A stretch of DNA of 64,000 bases from an uncultured Bacteroidota bacterium (GCA_903902795.1 CAIUWH010000034.1:1-64000), one strand, 5' to 3'; counted from the stretch's first letter, positions 33,009 to 42,013 are shown. A program made the numbers and translations. Notes: generated from the letters alone by a model not told the origin.

Positions 33009-35384
33009 TTAAAATTTAAAATTATAAGAAACGGCCGGAACGATTCCGAATATAGATAAACGAGTCGCTTCGTTTTGCCCAGTTTCTTCGTTTTGTGCAA
33101 ATCCGATTGACGCTGCATTTCGTCGAGAATAAATATTGTAAATACTAAATACCCATTCGGCTTGCCATTTGCGGTTTAGGTTTTTCTTAGGAATAAGCGT
33201 TGCTGAAACATCTAAGTGATGATAGGTCGGAAGGTTGTTTTCATTTCGCAGTCCGTAACTCGGAATGTTAAGACCTTGGTACTGATATTGTCCATTTGGA
33301 TATGTCACAGGTTGCCCGGTTTGTAAGGTGAAATTGGCTCCAAATGTCCATTTCGGATTCAATTTATAGGAACCAGTTACTGCTAAATTATGCGTTTTAT
33401 CGTAGGCATTTTTGTACCAATTGCCATTGTTGATTCCGATTTCATTGGCAGATCGGCCAGGTGTTCTTTGTTCGGAACGTGATAGTGTGTAGGCAATCCA
33501 ACCGTTGAGTTTTCCTGTATTTTTTCTAAATAAAATTTCCAATCCATACGAGCGCATTTCACCATTTAAAATAACTTGTTCGATGGCTTCGTTGGCAATT
33601 AAATCGGCTCCGTCAATATAATCGATGCGATTTTGCACTGTTTTGTAGAAAGATTCGATTTCGAGTGAATATTCGTCCTCTTTAAGATTGGTAAAATATC
33701 CAACGGCAATTTGATCGGCGATTTGCGGTTGGATGTAGTTGTCGCTTGGCGTCCAAACATCGAGTGGAGTAGGAGAAGCGGTATTAGTAATCAACTGCAA
33801 GTATTGTACCATTCGGTTATAGCCGATTTTAACCGATTTGTTATCGCTGATTTCGTAGGCTAACGCAAAACGCGGTTCAAGGTTATCAAAGCTAGCGATG
33901 GTTTTATTTTTTCCAAAGAATTCGGTTCGAATGGGAGTTGCTTTTTCATAAATATCCAATTCATCATCATAAAATACGGGTAAATTATTTTCGTAATAGT
34001 TGACGGTTGAACTTCCTACACGATAAAATAAGCTGTAACGCAATCCATACTGAATATTTAATTTATCACTAATTTTTTGTTCGGTATCAATATAAAATGC
34101 GGGTTCAAAGGCAAATTTTTGTTCTAATTTTCGGTAGTTGATACCAGAGTCTTCTCGTGAAGGCTTAATTTCGCCTGGATTGAACTGATAGTACATGGTG
34201 TTCGCTCCGAAGTTTACTTTGAATTTATCGTTCAAGTAGTATTTGAAATCGTATTTGATGTTGTAATTGGTGATTCCGGAATCCCATTCGAATCCGACGA
34301 AATCCAATTCCAATCCGTAATAATAATCGCTGTATATAAGTGATAAATTCGAGAAGAGTTTTTCGGAAAACAAATGATTCCATCTCAAATTCAGTGTCGA
34401 ATTTCCGTAGGTATTGATAAAGGTTTGTGCAATTTCGAACACATCTCTTCCAAAATATCCGGAAAGGTACAAGCTGTTATTTTTATCTATTTTGTAATTG
34501 AGTTTAGTATTTAAATCGTAGAAGTAAGCCGAGTTGTCGTTGTCTGCCAACTTAAGGAATAAGTGGGCGTACGAACCGCGACCGCCGATCAGAAACGAAC
34601 CTTTGTCTTTTACAATCGGACCTTCGGCAAGTAGTCGACTCGATATGAGTCCGATGCCACCGTTCATGCTGAATTTTTTACTGTTTCCGTCTTTCTGATA
34701 GATATCTAAAACCGAAGAAGCGCGGCCGCCAAAGCGCGCTGGAATGCCGCCTTTATATAATTTAAGGTCTTTGATGGCGTCGGGATTGAAAACGGAAAAG
34801 AATCCGAATAAGTGCGACGAATTGTAAATAGTAGCTTCATCCAAAAGAATTAAATTCTGATCTGCGCCACCGCCACGTACGTTGAATCCCGATTGACCTT
34901 CGCCCGCATTGGTTACTCCGGGTAAAAACAAAAGCGATTTGATGACATCAACTTCTCCCAAAACAACGGGCATTTGCTTAATTTGAGCGATCGAAAGTTT
35001 GTTGACACTCATTTCGGGTTTTTTGATGTTGATTTTGGTTTTTTCGGTGATGACTACTTCTTGCAATAGTTCGCCCGTTTCAGTGAGAAAGTAATTTTTC
35101 TTAATATTTTGGTTGAGTGCTATTTGTTCTTCAATCGTTTCAAAACCCACATAACTGATGATGAGGTCATAGTTGCCTTTGGGTAAGGTGAGTGAATAAA
35201 ATCCGTATTCATTGGTAATGGTAGAATAGTTGGTTCCTTTTAAATTAATATTGACTCCAATTAGTGTTTCGTTGGTTTTATTGTCTGAAATGGTTCCTGA
35301 AAGTGTGAATTTTTCTTGGGAAAAACTTGCGATGGTAAACATTAATAGAAATAAAATGAGAATTGGTATCTTTTTTGATAACAT
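33009..35384 (-). CDS. TonB-dependent receptor, carboxypeptidase-regulatory-like N-domain
   Basis: 791 residues. The signal peptide ends ASFSQ. Residues ~24-110 are a CarboxypepD_reg-like beta-sandwich (FTLSGTISDNKTNETLIGVNI). The plug domain follows (LSIAQIKQMPVVLGEVDVIKSLLFLPGV ... GFNVRGGGADQNLILLDEATIYN), then a 22-strand-type barrel ending VSYNFKF with terminal Phe. It imports a ligand across the outer membrane using TonB energy. Pairing with DUF4249 rather than SusD argues against a classical glycan-utilisation locus. It is preceded by a divergent secreted-protein gene. Confidence 0.95.
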   Translation of the reverse strand: MLSKKIPILILFLLMFTIASFSQEKFTLSGTISDNKTNETLIGVNINLKGTNYSTITNEYGFYSLTLPKGNYDLIISYVGFETIEEQIALNQNIKKNYFLTETGELLQEVVITEKTKINIKKPEMSVNKLSIAQIKQMPVVLGEVDVIKSLLFLPGVTNAGEGQSGFNVRGGGADQNLILLDEATIYNSSHLFGFFSVFNPDAIKDLKLYKGGIPARFGGRASSVLDIYQKDGNSKKFSMNGGIGLISSRLLAEGPIVKDKGSFLIGGRGSYAHLFLKLADNDNSAYFYDLNTKLNYKIDKNNSLYLSGYFGRDVFEIAQTFINTYGNSTLNLRWNHLFSEKLFSNLSLIYSDYYYGLELDFVGFEWDSGITNYNIKYDFKYYLNDKFKVNFGANTMYYQFNPGEIKPSREDSGINYRKLEQKFAFEPAFYIDTEQKISDKLNIQYGLRYSLFYRVGSSTVNYYENNLPVFYDDELDIYEKATPIRTEFFGKNKTIASFDNLEPRFALAYEISDNKSVKIGYNRMVQYLQLITNTASPTPLDVWTPSDNYIQPQIADQIAVGYFTNLKEDEYSLEIESFYKTVQNRIDYIDGADLIANEAIEQVILNGEMRSYGLEILFRKNTGKLNGWIAYTLSRSEQRTPGRSANEIGINNGNWYKNAYDKTHNLAVTGSYKLNPKWTFGANFTLQTGQPVTYPNGQYQYQGLNIPSYGLRNENNLPTYHHLDVSATLIPKKNLNRKWQAEWVFSIYNIYSRRNAASIGFAQNEETGQNEATRLSIFGIVPAVSYNFKF

Positions 35385-35506
35385 GATATGTAATTTTGCA
35401 CAAATGTCATTAATAATTGCATAGGTTTTTGCAGTACAAATGTTAATGTATGGTTAAGATTGTTTTGCCAACCGCTGATTTTTAAATACTTTTATCAAAA
35501 AATACA

Positions 35507-36190
35507 ATGCGATACTACATAGTACTTCTTTTTTTGTTGGCAACGCAATTGGGTTTCTCACAATTTGAAAATCCGAAGAAGTCCGTTCGGATTGGTGCTG
35601 TAAAAGATAAAAAGGCGCCCGAACAAAAAGTGGACATTGATTCGACGGTTGCTCCCATAAAATTTGAAAGCAGTATAGGTAAAAATAAGGACGAAAAATT
35701 ATTGAGGAACTTCTCAATCTTACCGGATAAAGTAGGTGAAAGCGGACAGCCAAAAAAAGATCCACTTCGCAATCCATCAGAATTCTATACAGAGAAATTT
35801 AACAAAAAAGGAAACGACGGTGAGATTTTAGAAAAATACCGTTCGGATAGTTTTTTGGGTGAATTCAGAACGGGTTCGAAAATTGTAAAGATTTCATGTC
35901 GCGATCACGAATATCCTGATGGTGATTTGGTGCGGATTTGGTTGAACGGTCAGGTTGCCATCAATGCCATACAATTAGAAGTGGAATTTAGAGAAGTATA
36001 TTTGGATTTGAATGAAGGAATAAATAAAGTTGAAATTGAGGCTTTGAATCAAGGCGAGTCTGGACCCAACACAGCACAATTTGTTGTTTTAGACGATAAC
36101 GGAAAAGTAATCACGACCAACAAATGGAATTTGACTACGGGTGTTAAAGCTAAGCTAATTATTACGAAACAAGAAGTTATGGAGAAGTGA
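35507..36190 (+). CDS. Secreted protein of unknown function
   Basis: 227 residues with signal peptide (ends LGFSQF). A charged, low-complexity linker (residues ~20-80, with KKDPLRNPSEFYTEKFNKKG) is followed by a beta-rich domain (DHEYPDGDLVRIWLNGQVAINAIQL ... YLDLNEGINKVEIEALNQGESGPNTAQFVV). The DG-D-x-V-x-IWLNG and LN-x-G-x-N-KVEIEA patterns suggest a beta-sandwich like a carbohydrate-binding or Ig-like fold. I recognise it only as a Bacteroidota-type secreted protein. It lies just upstream of the acyloxyacyl hydrolase homologue. Confidence 0.8.
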   Translation: MRYYIVLLFLLATQLGFSQFENPKKSVRIGAVKDKKAPEQKVDIDSTVAPIKFESSIGKNKDEKLLRNFSILPDKVGESGQPKKDPLRNPSEFYTEKFNKKGNDGEILEKYRSDSFLGEFRTGSKIVKISCRDHEYPDGDLVRIWLNGQVAINAIQLEVEFREVYLDLNEGINKVEIEALNQGESGPNTAQFVVLDDNGKVITTNKWNLTTGVKAKLIITKQEVMEK

Positions 36191-36247
36191 TTTTGATGAA
36201 ATAGTCAATTTTACAATAAATTAAAAAAAGTTTATACTAGTTCCTTA

Positions 36248-36255
36248 TATATTTG
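36248..36255 (+). promoter_or_regulatory. -7 promoter element TATATTTG
   Basis: TAnnTTTG match 32 nt before the start of the PagL-like gene, so this gene may be transcribed separately from 35507-36190. Confidence 0.5.
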
Positions 36256-36286
36256 CGCTTCAGTTGTTCAACTCAAGCGTTTTTTT

Positions 36287-37543
36287 ATGTCCGTATTTCC
36301 AAGAAGTTTTTGTAGTTTAGTTTTCTCCCTTTTATTTAGTGTAACGATTTCATTCGCACAGAATGATACTTTAGTTAAACAACCTGATTACCTTTTTGCT
36401 GCGGTTGAATATTCAATTGGAAAAACATCTAAGGCGAATGTCGATTTTCCTGAATTACGCCCGCAAAACGGATTGCTATTTAGCATCGGAACAACCAATA
36501 ATAACCCGCAAATAGAATGGGCGCGACAACTTAATTATCCCGAAACTGGGCTTACATTTTCGTACGTTGACATGGGAAATTCTGCGCAGTTGGGTCAGAC
36601 GATTTCACTTATTCCCTTCATTGATTTCAAAGTTTTTTCGGGATGGACGAATCGAATGAATTGTAAAATCGGACTCGGAGCTTCTTATTTTAACACAATA
36701 TACGATGAAGTGGACAATCCAAATAATAAAGCCATTTCTACTTCTTTTACATGGGCGTTTCGTTCAAACCTATATTATTCCATGTTTCAAAACCAAGACT
36801 ATAATTTTAAATTAGGAATCGGTTATTTTCACAATTCCAACGGACATTTGCGATTGCCAAATCAAGGATTGAATACGTTTTTGCTTAGTGCTTATTCACA
36901 ATTTAATTGGAAAAAATCAGAACCTTCAATCGAAAGTAGTGAGTCGCAAATTCCAAATTCAAGACAAACTCAACGGTATTTTTCGAGCCGAGTCGGTTTA
37001 GGTCAGAAAGTCTTGTCAAAATACAGCACTGAAAAAAAAGAGGTGTATGCGTTTGCGGTTTCTACAGGAAAGGTAATCAACAAAACGTTCAAATATGGAT
37101 ACGGAATGTATTATCGTTTTTACGAGGACTATTATGACTACATCAAAGACGACGAAAAATTAGTGCGAGAATTGTATCCTGAATTTAGAGATAAGCCCGT
37201 TTTGTATGCGTCGAATTTCGGACTTTTCGCTAGTGGAGAATTGCTACTAAGTCATGTTGGAATTGAATTTGAACTGGGTTTGAATCTCTATAAGCCAGCC
37301 TACAAAATTGATTGGCAGATTAATGAAGAAAAATATGTCGAAGGAGTGTATCAGTTAGGCGAATTAAATTGGTACTACCAATTAAAGAAGACTGTTTCTT
37401 CACGATTAGGTGCAAAATGGTACGCGATTAGTACTAACAAATCGCCGAGACATAATATTTTTTTAGGCGCATACATTAACGCCAACTTTGGTCAAGCCGA
37501 TTTTACCGAACTGACTTTAGGTTACGTGTATGCCTTGAAATAG
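36287..37543 (+). CDS. PagL-like acyloxyacyl hydrolase family outer-membrane protein
   Basis: 418 residues, longer than PagL itself. A signal peptide ends SFAQN. The beta-barrel pattern matches the lipid A 3-O-deacylase/acyloxyacyl hydrolase family. The active-site block reads FHNSNGHLRLPNQGLN, aligning with His-x-Ser-Asn of PagL. At the position of the PagL catalytic Glu (12 residues after the Ser) there is Asn, so deacylase activity is uncertain. The C-terminal ~170 residues are further barrel strands. If active it would trim lipid A acyl chains. Confidence 0.8.
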   Translation: MSVFPRSFCSLVFSLLFSVTISFAQNDTLVKQPDYLFAAVEYSIGKTSKANVDFPELRPQNGLLFSIGTTNNNPQIEWARQLNYPETGLTFSYVDMGNSAQLGQTISLIPFIDFKVFSGWTNRMNCKIGLGASYFNTIYDEVDNPNNKAISTSFTWAFRSNLYYSMFQNQDYNFKLGIGYFHNSNGHLRLPNQGLNTFLLSAYSQFNWKKSEPSIESSESQIPNSRQTQRYFSSRVGLGQKVLSKYSTEKKEVYAFAVSTGKVINKTFKYGYGMYYRFYEDYYDYIKDDEKLVRELYPEFRDKPVLYASNFGLFASGELLLSHVGIEFELGLNLYKPAYKIDWQINEEKYVEGVYQLGELNWYYQLKKTVSSRLGAKWYAISTNKSPRHNIFLGAYINANFGQADFTELTLGYVYALK

Positions 37544-37544
37544 A

Positions 37545-37766
37545 AGACTTCTTAGAAGGTTAGAGTTTTAGACTACTTAGATTCTTGTGAATCCTTAAAA
37601 TCTAACGTGTCTAACTTTTCTAAGAAGTCTAAAAGGTCTAAGAAATTTAAAAAGACTTCTTAGAAGGTTAGAATTTTAGACTACTTAGATTCTTGTGAAT
37701 CCTTAAAATCTAACGTGTCTAACTTTTCTAAGAAGTCTAAATGGTCTAAAAGGTCTAAGAAGTCTA
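37545..37766. repeat. 108-bp tandem duplication with internal inverted and 9-bp repeats
   Basis: Two nearly identical copies (37545-37652 and 37653-37766, period 108). Each begins AGACTTCTTAGAAGGTTAGA and ends TCTAACTTTTCTAAGAAGTCT, which are inverse to each other, so each copy forms a hairpin. The second copy ends in a 9-bp array (CTAAGAAGT, CTAAATGGT, CTAAAAGGT, CTAAGAAGT). It fills the gap between two convergent genes. Confidence 0.9.
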
Positions 37767-37768
37767 CC

Positions 37769-38992
37769 TTACGCTAATTTCGTGTCTAAATTTTCTTTTA
37801 AAGCCTGCAAGAAACCTTCCGTAGTCAAGTAATCAGCTGATGTCAATCCTTCTGGTTTTACTAGCATAGCTAAATCTTTTGTCATTTTTCCACTTTCAAC
37901 GGTTTCCACACATACTTGTTCTAGTTTCAAACAGAAATCTATAAGTTCTTGGTTTCCGTCTAATTTACCTCGGTGTTCCAAACCTCTTGTCCAAGCAAAA
38001 ATGGATGCAATCGGATTAGTAGAAGTTGCTTTTCCTTGCTGGTGTTGACGGTAATGACGTGTTACAGTTCCGTGCGCGGCTTCTGCTTCAACGGTTTTCC
38101 CATCAGGAGTAACCAAAACAGAAGTCATTAATCCGAGTGAACCAAATCCTTGTGCCACTGTATCCGATTGAACGTCGCCATCGTAATTTTTACATGCCCA
38201 TACAAAGCCGCCGCTCCATTTCATTGCCGAAGCAACCATGTCATCGATTAATCGGTGTTCGTATACCATTCCGTTTGCTTCAAAATCGGCTTTGTAATGT
38301 TGCTGGAAAACCTCCTCAAAAATATCTTTGAATCGTCCATCATAGGCTTTCAAAATAGTATTTTTAGTAGATAAATAGAGCGGCCATTTTTTAGTCAACG
38401 CCATTTGAAACGATGAATGTGCAAATCCGTATATTGATTCGTCGGTGTTGTACATTGCCATCGCTACGCCATCGCCTTTAAAATCATACACTTTCCATTC
38501 GGTTGTTTCGCCTGCTTCATTGGTAAACGACATGGTTAACGTTCCTGTTCCTTTGATTACTTTATCCGTCGCTTTGTATTGATCACCAAAAGCATGACGC
38601 CCAATTACAATGGGTTTGGTCCAACCTTGAACGTATCTAGGAACATTACTCATAATGATGGGTTCGCGGAAAACCGTTCCGCCGACAATATTTCGTATAG
38701 TTCCGTTGGGTGATTTCCACATTTCAGAAAGGTTGAATTCTTTTACGCGTTCTTCATCTGGAGTGATGGTTGCGCATTTGATGCCTACATTGTATTTCTT
38801 TATGGCTTCGGCGCAGTCAATTGTAATTTGGTCTTTTGTCGCTTCACGACTTTCAATTCCTAGGTCGTAGTATTTGATATCTATGTCTAAATACGGGAGA
38901 ATTAATTGTTCTTTGATAAAGCTCCAAATAATTCGTGTCATTTCGTCGCCATCGATTTCCACAACCGGATGAGCTACTTTAATCTTTGCCAT
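37769..38992 (-). CDS. icd: NADP-dependent isocitrate dehydrogenase (type II)
   Basis: 407 residues. Oxidative decarboxylation of isocitrate to 2-oxoglutarate in the TCA cycle. It is of the dimeric, eukaryote-like class: [14 protein letters not shown] at the start, [19 protein letters not shown] for substrate binding, [14 protein letters not shown]-like region, [28 protein letters not shown] for metal and substrate, and [14 protein letters not shown] for NADP. A -7 element lies 43 nt upstream. Confidence 0.97.
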   Translation of the reverse strand: MAKIKVAHPVVEIDGDEMTRIIWSFIKEQLILPYLDIDIKYYDLGIESREATKDQITIDCAEAIKKYNVGIKCATITPDEERVKEFNLSEMWKSPNGTIRNIVGGTVFREPIIMSNVPRYVQGWTKPIVIGRHAFGDQYKATDKVIKGTGTLTMSFTNEAGETTEWKVYDFKGDGVAMAMYNTDESIYGFAHSSFQMALTKKWPLYLSTKNTILKAYDGRFKDIFEEVFQQHYKADFEANGMVYEHRLIDDMVASAMKWSGGFVWACKNYDGDVQSDTVAQGFGSLGLMTSVLVTPDGKTVEAEAAHGTVTRHYRQHQQGKATSTNPIASIFAWTRGLEHRGKLDGNQELIDFCLKLEQVCVETVESGKMTKDLAMLVKPEGLTSADYLTTEGFLQALKENLDTKLA

Positions 38993-39034
38993 ATTGCTTT
39001 GATTTGTTTTTGTTCGTTAAAATTTTCGCGATAG

Positions 39035-39042
39035 CAAATATA
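39035..39042 (-). promoter_or_regulatory. icd promoter -7 element TATATTTG
   Basis: Minus-strand TAnnTTTG match, predicting a leader of about 37 nt. Confidence 0.5.
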
Positions 39043-39163
39043 AATAATATAAGAGGATTTTCCTTTATGTTTTCTGGCGAAATCGATTGATTTGTCAAAT
39101 TGACATTTAAACCCTAGATAATTATGAATATCATAAATTTCGATTCGGTTTTTTGTATAAAAA

Positions 39164-39186
39164 AAGCCCTGAAAAAATCAAGGCTT
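39164..39186 (-). terminator. Terminator after rplS
   Basis: On the minus strand AAGCCTTG / CAGGGCTT form a stem with one mismatch, followed by a T-run, about 25 nt past the rplS stop. Confidence 0.75.
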
Positions 39187-39209
39187 CTTTTATCATGAGA
39201 AAGGAAGTA

Positions 39210-39560
39210 TTATCTTCTTCTTTCTTTAATTTTTGCTTTTTTACCAGTAAGTTCTCTGAAGTAGTAGATACGAGCTCTACGAACTTTACCTCTTTGGTTT
39301 AATTCCACTTTTTGCAAAGCAGGCATGTTCACCGGGAAGATACGCTCTACACCAACTGCACCCGACATTTTACGAATGGTAAAAGTTTCTGTTGCACCTG
39401 AACCTTTTCTTTGGATTACAACTCCTTTAAAAAACTGAGTTCTTGTTTTTTCACCCTCTTTAATTTCGTAGTACACTGTGATGGTATCACCAGCTCCGAA
39501 AACAGGGAAATCTTTTCTTGTTGATATTTCGTTATTTACGAAATCTACTAAATTTGCCAT
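39210..39560 (-). CDS. rplS: 50S ribosomal protein L19
   Basis: 116 residues, normal L19 length. Signatures include FPVFGAGDTITVYYEIKEG, TQFFKGVVIQRKGSG, the GVERIFPVNMPALQKVEL region and the basic C-terminal GKVRRARIYYFRELTGKKAKIKERRR. L19 sits at the 30S-50S interface. It is separated from trmD by a repeat-filled gap, although trmD-rplS is a common operon. The predicted 65-nt leader may carry a regulatory fold. Confidence 0.98.
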   Translation of the reverse strand: MANLVDFVNNEISTRKDFPVFGAGDTITVYYEIKEGEKTRTQFFKGVVIQRKGSGATETFTIRKMSGAVGVERIFPVNMPALQKVELNQRGKVRRARIYYFRELTGKKAKIKERRR

Positions 39561-39631
39561 TTTTATAACTATTATGGTTTAAATCTGAGCAACATTCACG
39601 GTTTTCGCCAGAGGTTGGTCAAATGAGGTGG

Positions 39632-39661
39632 CAAAGGTAAGAAAAAAGTTTAAAGTTGCAA
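39632..39661 (-). promoter_or_regulatory. rplS promoter (TTG-N19-TACCTTTG)
   Basis: Minus-strand -7 TACCTTTG (39632-39639) and a TTG 19 nt upstream (39659-39661). The predicted start leaves a ~65-nt leader before rplS, separate from trmD transcription. Confidence 0.65.
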
Positions 39662-39695
39662 GTGTTATTTTAAAAAAGAAGAAAGAGAAAAGAAC

Positions 39696-39797
39696 GCTTT
39701 GCTGAAAGACCGCTTTGCTGCAAGATTGCTTTGCTGCAAGACCGCTTCGCTGTAAGATATTCGTAAAGTCTTTCTTCTTGCAGCGAAGCGGTCTTGC
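39696..39797. repeat. 16-bp x4 tandem repeat with perfect 17-bp inverted repeat
   Basis: Four units of GCTTTGCTGCAAGACC type at 39696-39759, then an inverted copy at ~39777-39797. GCAAGACCGCTTCGCTG (39736-39752) is exactly inverse to 39781-39797. It lies just after the trmD stop codon on the minus strand and could end that transcript. Confidence 0.9.
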
Positions 39798-39801
39798 TTC
39801 T

Positions 39802-40479
39802 TTATTCTTCCAACAAATCCGGTCGTCTATTCTTCGTATGCTCATACGCCATATCTTCGCGCCATTTATCAATTTTAGCAAAATGACCGCTGGTCAATAC
39901 CTCGGGAACTTTCCAACCTTTGTAATCCGCTGGGCGCGTATAAATAGGAGGTGACAATAAATTATCTTGAAAACTATCCGTCAAGGCAGAAGTTTCGTCA
40001 CTTAAAACACCCGGAATCAATCGAATCAAAGCATCCGACAAAACTAAAGCACCTAGTTCACCGCCACTCAACACATAATCGCCAATCGAAATTTCTTTAG
40101 TAATAAAATGATCGCGAACGCGTTGATCGACACCTTTGTAATGGCCGCATAAAATGATAATGTTTTGGTACATCGACATCGTATTAGCCATCTTTTGGTT
40201 TAGGGTTTCGCCATCCGGAGTCATATATATGATTTCGTCGTAGTTGCGCTGACTTTTCAAATGCGTGATGCAATCGTCAATCGGCTGAATATTCATCACC
40301 ATTCCGGCACCACCGCCAAACGGATAATCGTCTACACTTTTTTGTTTATTGGTAGTATAATCGCGCAAATTGTGAAAATGTACTTCCACCAATCCTTTGT
40401 CGATTGCTCGTTTCATAATTGAAGCTTCAAACGGACTGCGCAATAATTCAGGTAAAACGGTAATGATGTCTATTCTCAT
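39802..40479 (-). CDS. trmD: tRNA (guanine(37)-N1)-methyltransferase TrmD
   Basis: 225 residues from the ATG at 40479 ([13 protein letters not shown]). The track start upstream ([13 protein letters not shown]) lies in the promoter. Trefoil-knot SPOUT enzyme that methylates G37 of tRNAs and prevents frameshifting. Diagnostic parts: [29 protein letters not shown], and the knot loop [14 protein letters not shown]. The C-terminal helices end [10 protein letters not shown]. Confidence 0.97.
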   Translation of the reverse strand: MRIDIITVLPELLRSPFEASIMKRAIDKGLVEVHFHNLRDYTTNKQKSVDDYPFGGGAGMVMNIQPIDDCITHLKSQRNYDEIIYMTPDGETLNQKMANTMSMYQNIIILCGHYKGVDQRVRDHFITKEISIGDYVLSGGELGALVLSDALIRLIPGVLSDETSALTDSFQDNLLSPPIYTRPADYKGWKVPEVLTSGHFAKIDKWREDMAYEHTKNRRPDLLEE

Positions 40480-40495
40480 GTTTGATATTTGAGTG

Positions 40496-40503
40496 CAAAG
40501 GTA
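40496..40503 (-). promoter_or_regulatory. trmD promoter -7 element TACCTTTG
   Basis: Minus-strand TAnnTTTG, 16 nt upstream of the TrmD ATG. It supports the shorter start and a leader of about 10 nt. Confidence 0.65.
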
Positions 40504-40504
40504 A

Positions 40505-40569
40505 AAAGCTTTCAGCAATTAGCGGTTAGCTTTTAACTGCTTTCTTTTAAGCTAAATGCTGATAGCTTT
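40505..40569. repeat. 19-bp imperfect inverted repeat
   Basis: AAAGCTTTCAGCAATTAGC and GCTAAATGCTGATAGCTTT are inverse with two mismatches. The right arm overlaps the stop region of the methyltransferase gene, so it may serve as its terminator. Confidence 0.7.
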
Positions 40570-41364
40570 TTTACTCGCCAAAATTGAATACACCATTGGA
40601 ATTTTATTACCAAAAGCCTTTATTCGGAATTTTCCAGTTTCAGATTCTTCCATATCGTGTAAACAATTATAGGGCGAATAGTCAAACTCATTGAATTGCT
40701 TCAGTTCCAATCCCGATTGCAACAACGAATTTAAAATTTCACTAATCGGATGATTCCAGCCCACGGATTTATCTACTAAATCAGCATTTTTTTCCGCGTA
40801 CGTTCCCGAAGTATCTTCAATGATGGGTTCTACATTAAAATAATTGTAAAATACTTTTGTAAAATCATCATCGTACATCCAAACCACAGGATGAAAATCG
40901 GCCATTATGAATTGTCCGCCGGGTTTGAGAAAATGCGTAATCACGTTCGCCCATTTTGCCAAATCGGGCAACCAACCAATGGTACCATAACTCGTAAAAA
41001 CGAGGTCAAATTGTTCGTCAAGGTATTTGGGAGTGTCATAAAGATCACAACAGACAAAAGTCGCATCCAACTCGAGCTGTTTTGCAAAAGCGGTAGCTCG
41101 TTCGACGGCTTTGTCCGATAGATCGACGCCAACAGTACTTGCACCCATGCGGGCTAACGTCATCGTATCTTGCCCAAAATGACATTGCAGATGCAGTATT
41201 TTTTTGCCTTTCACATCACCTAATAATTCCAATTCAATGGTATTCAACGTTGATTTTCCATTCAGGAAACTTTCATTGTCATAAAACTCCGAAGCAATGT
41301 GAACGTCGGTTTTATTGTTCCACGTTTGTTTGTTGATGTTAATGTAATTTAAATCTTCTTTCAT
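40552..41364 (-). CDS. Class I SAM-dependent methyltransferase
   Basis: 270 residues. Rossmann-like SAM site: motif I ILHLQCHFGQDTMTLAR, acidic motif II VGVDLSD, motif with CCDLYD, and post-motif LKPGGQFIMADFHP. It is a free-standing small-molecule-type methyltransferase with a C-terminal Tyr-rich lid (FNEFDYSPYNCL). The substrate is not recognisable. Confidence 0.88.
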   Translation of the reverse strand: MKEDLNYININKQTWNNKTDVHIASEFYDNESFLNGKSTLNTIELELLGDVKGKKILHLQCHFGQDTMTLARMGASTVGVDLSDKAVERATAFAKQLELDATFVCCDLYDTPKYLDEQFDLVFTSYGTIGWLPDLAKWANVITHFLKPGGQFIMADFHPVVWMYDDDFTKVFYNYFNVEPIIEDTSGTYAEKNADLVDKSVGWNHPISEILNSLLQSGLELKQFNEFDYSPYNCLHDMEESETGKFRIKAFGNKIPMVYSILASKKAISI

Positions 41365-41399
41365 CGGTATGTTTTCTAAATCTTACTTTTCTGAGCTAA

Positions 41400-41466
41400 C
41401 GTCTTTCCCGCGATGGCGGGAATCCAAGGCTTGGAAAAATAGATTCCCGCCTGCGCGGGAAAGACG
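41400..41466. repeat. 25-bp inverted repeat (GTCTTTCCCGCG...)
   Basis: CGTCTTTCCCGCG-ATGG-CGGGAATC and its near-exact inverse GATTCCCGCC...GCGGGAAAGACG, with a CAAGGCTTGG palindrome in the loop. The CCCGC core resembles repeats found in many unrelated bacteria. A heptamer-like CTTCTGC/TTCT run follows to ~41540. Confidence 0.8.
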
Positions 41467-41540
41467 CAGCGCTAGGTACTACTCCGTGCCCTAATAACGT
41501 CCTTCTTTCTGCGTTCTAATGTCTGCCTTCTGCTTTCTAC

Positions 41541-41990
41541 TCAAACTCCAAACTGCTTCAAATGATGATCCAAATGCATCGCATGCAATTTATCCCATTC
41601 TTCAAAACTCATTTCGCCAAAAAAAGGATGTTTTTTACTTTTAATCGATTGGTGACCTAATTCAGCAAACTTTGAAAACTTCGCAATCAACTCAGCTTTG
41701 GTTGTTTCAAAGTCATACGTGCCCGTCCGGATAAAATCGGGTGCCGTCGGACTGTCCTTTTTAAATTCATTGGAATTCAGGATTTTGTTTTTAAATAATT
41801 TCCCGATCAGTTTCATGAACCAATTGGATCGCAAAGGCAACGTTCCAAAAGCAACGTCTATTGGCGCTTGGCAATGGGATAACATTTGGTCGACGGTCAT
41901 TTTTCCCCAAATCGGGCGACTCTCATTGCTCAACAAATTAATGCGTTTAATAAAGGTGTCGTTGTCGGTTTGATTGTAAATGGATGGCAT
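41541..41990 (-). CDS. DUF1569 family protein (DinB-like fold)
   Basis: 149 residues, four-helix-bundle pattern. WGKMTVDQMLSHCQAPIDVAFG near the start and LHAMHLDHHLKQFG at the end supply His residues spaced as in DinB-like metalloproteins (H in LSHC, H in HLDHH). DUF1569 proteins are of unknown function, possibly thiol-dependent transferases. A TACATTTG promoter element is 24 nt upstream. Confidence 0.85.
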   Translation of the reverse strand: MPSIYNQTDNDTFIKRINLLSNESRPIWGKMTVDQMLSHCQAPIDVAFGTLPLRSNWFMKLIGKLFKNKILNSNEFKKDSPTAPDFIRTGTYDFETTKAELIAKFSKFAELGHQSIKSKKHPFFGEMSFEEWDKLHAMHLDHHLKQFGV

Positions 41991-42013
41991 GTGATTTCGT
42001 TTTTTGATGAACT

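Noticed and set aside
35454-35777. 107-codon minus-strand ORF
   Set aside because: Antisense to the secreted protein at 35507; no motif.
37545-37766. Possible CRISPR-like array
   Set aside because: Units are a tandem duplication with internal inverted repeats; there are no unique spacers between regular repeats and no cas genes.
39579-39954. ORFs on both strands in the trmD-rplS gap
   Set aside because: The open frames come from the 16-bp repeat array and its inverse; no start context or conservation.
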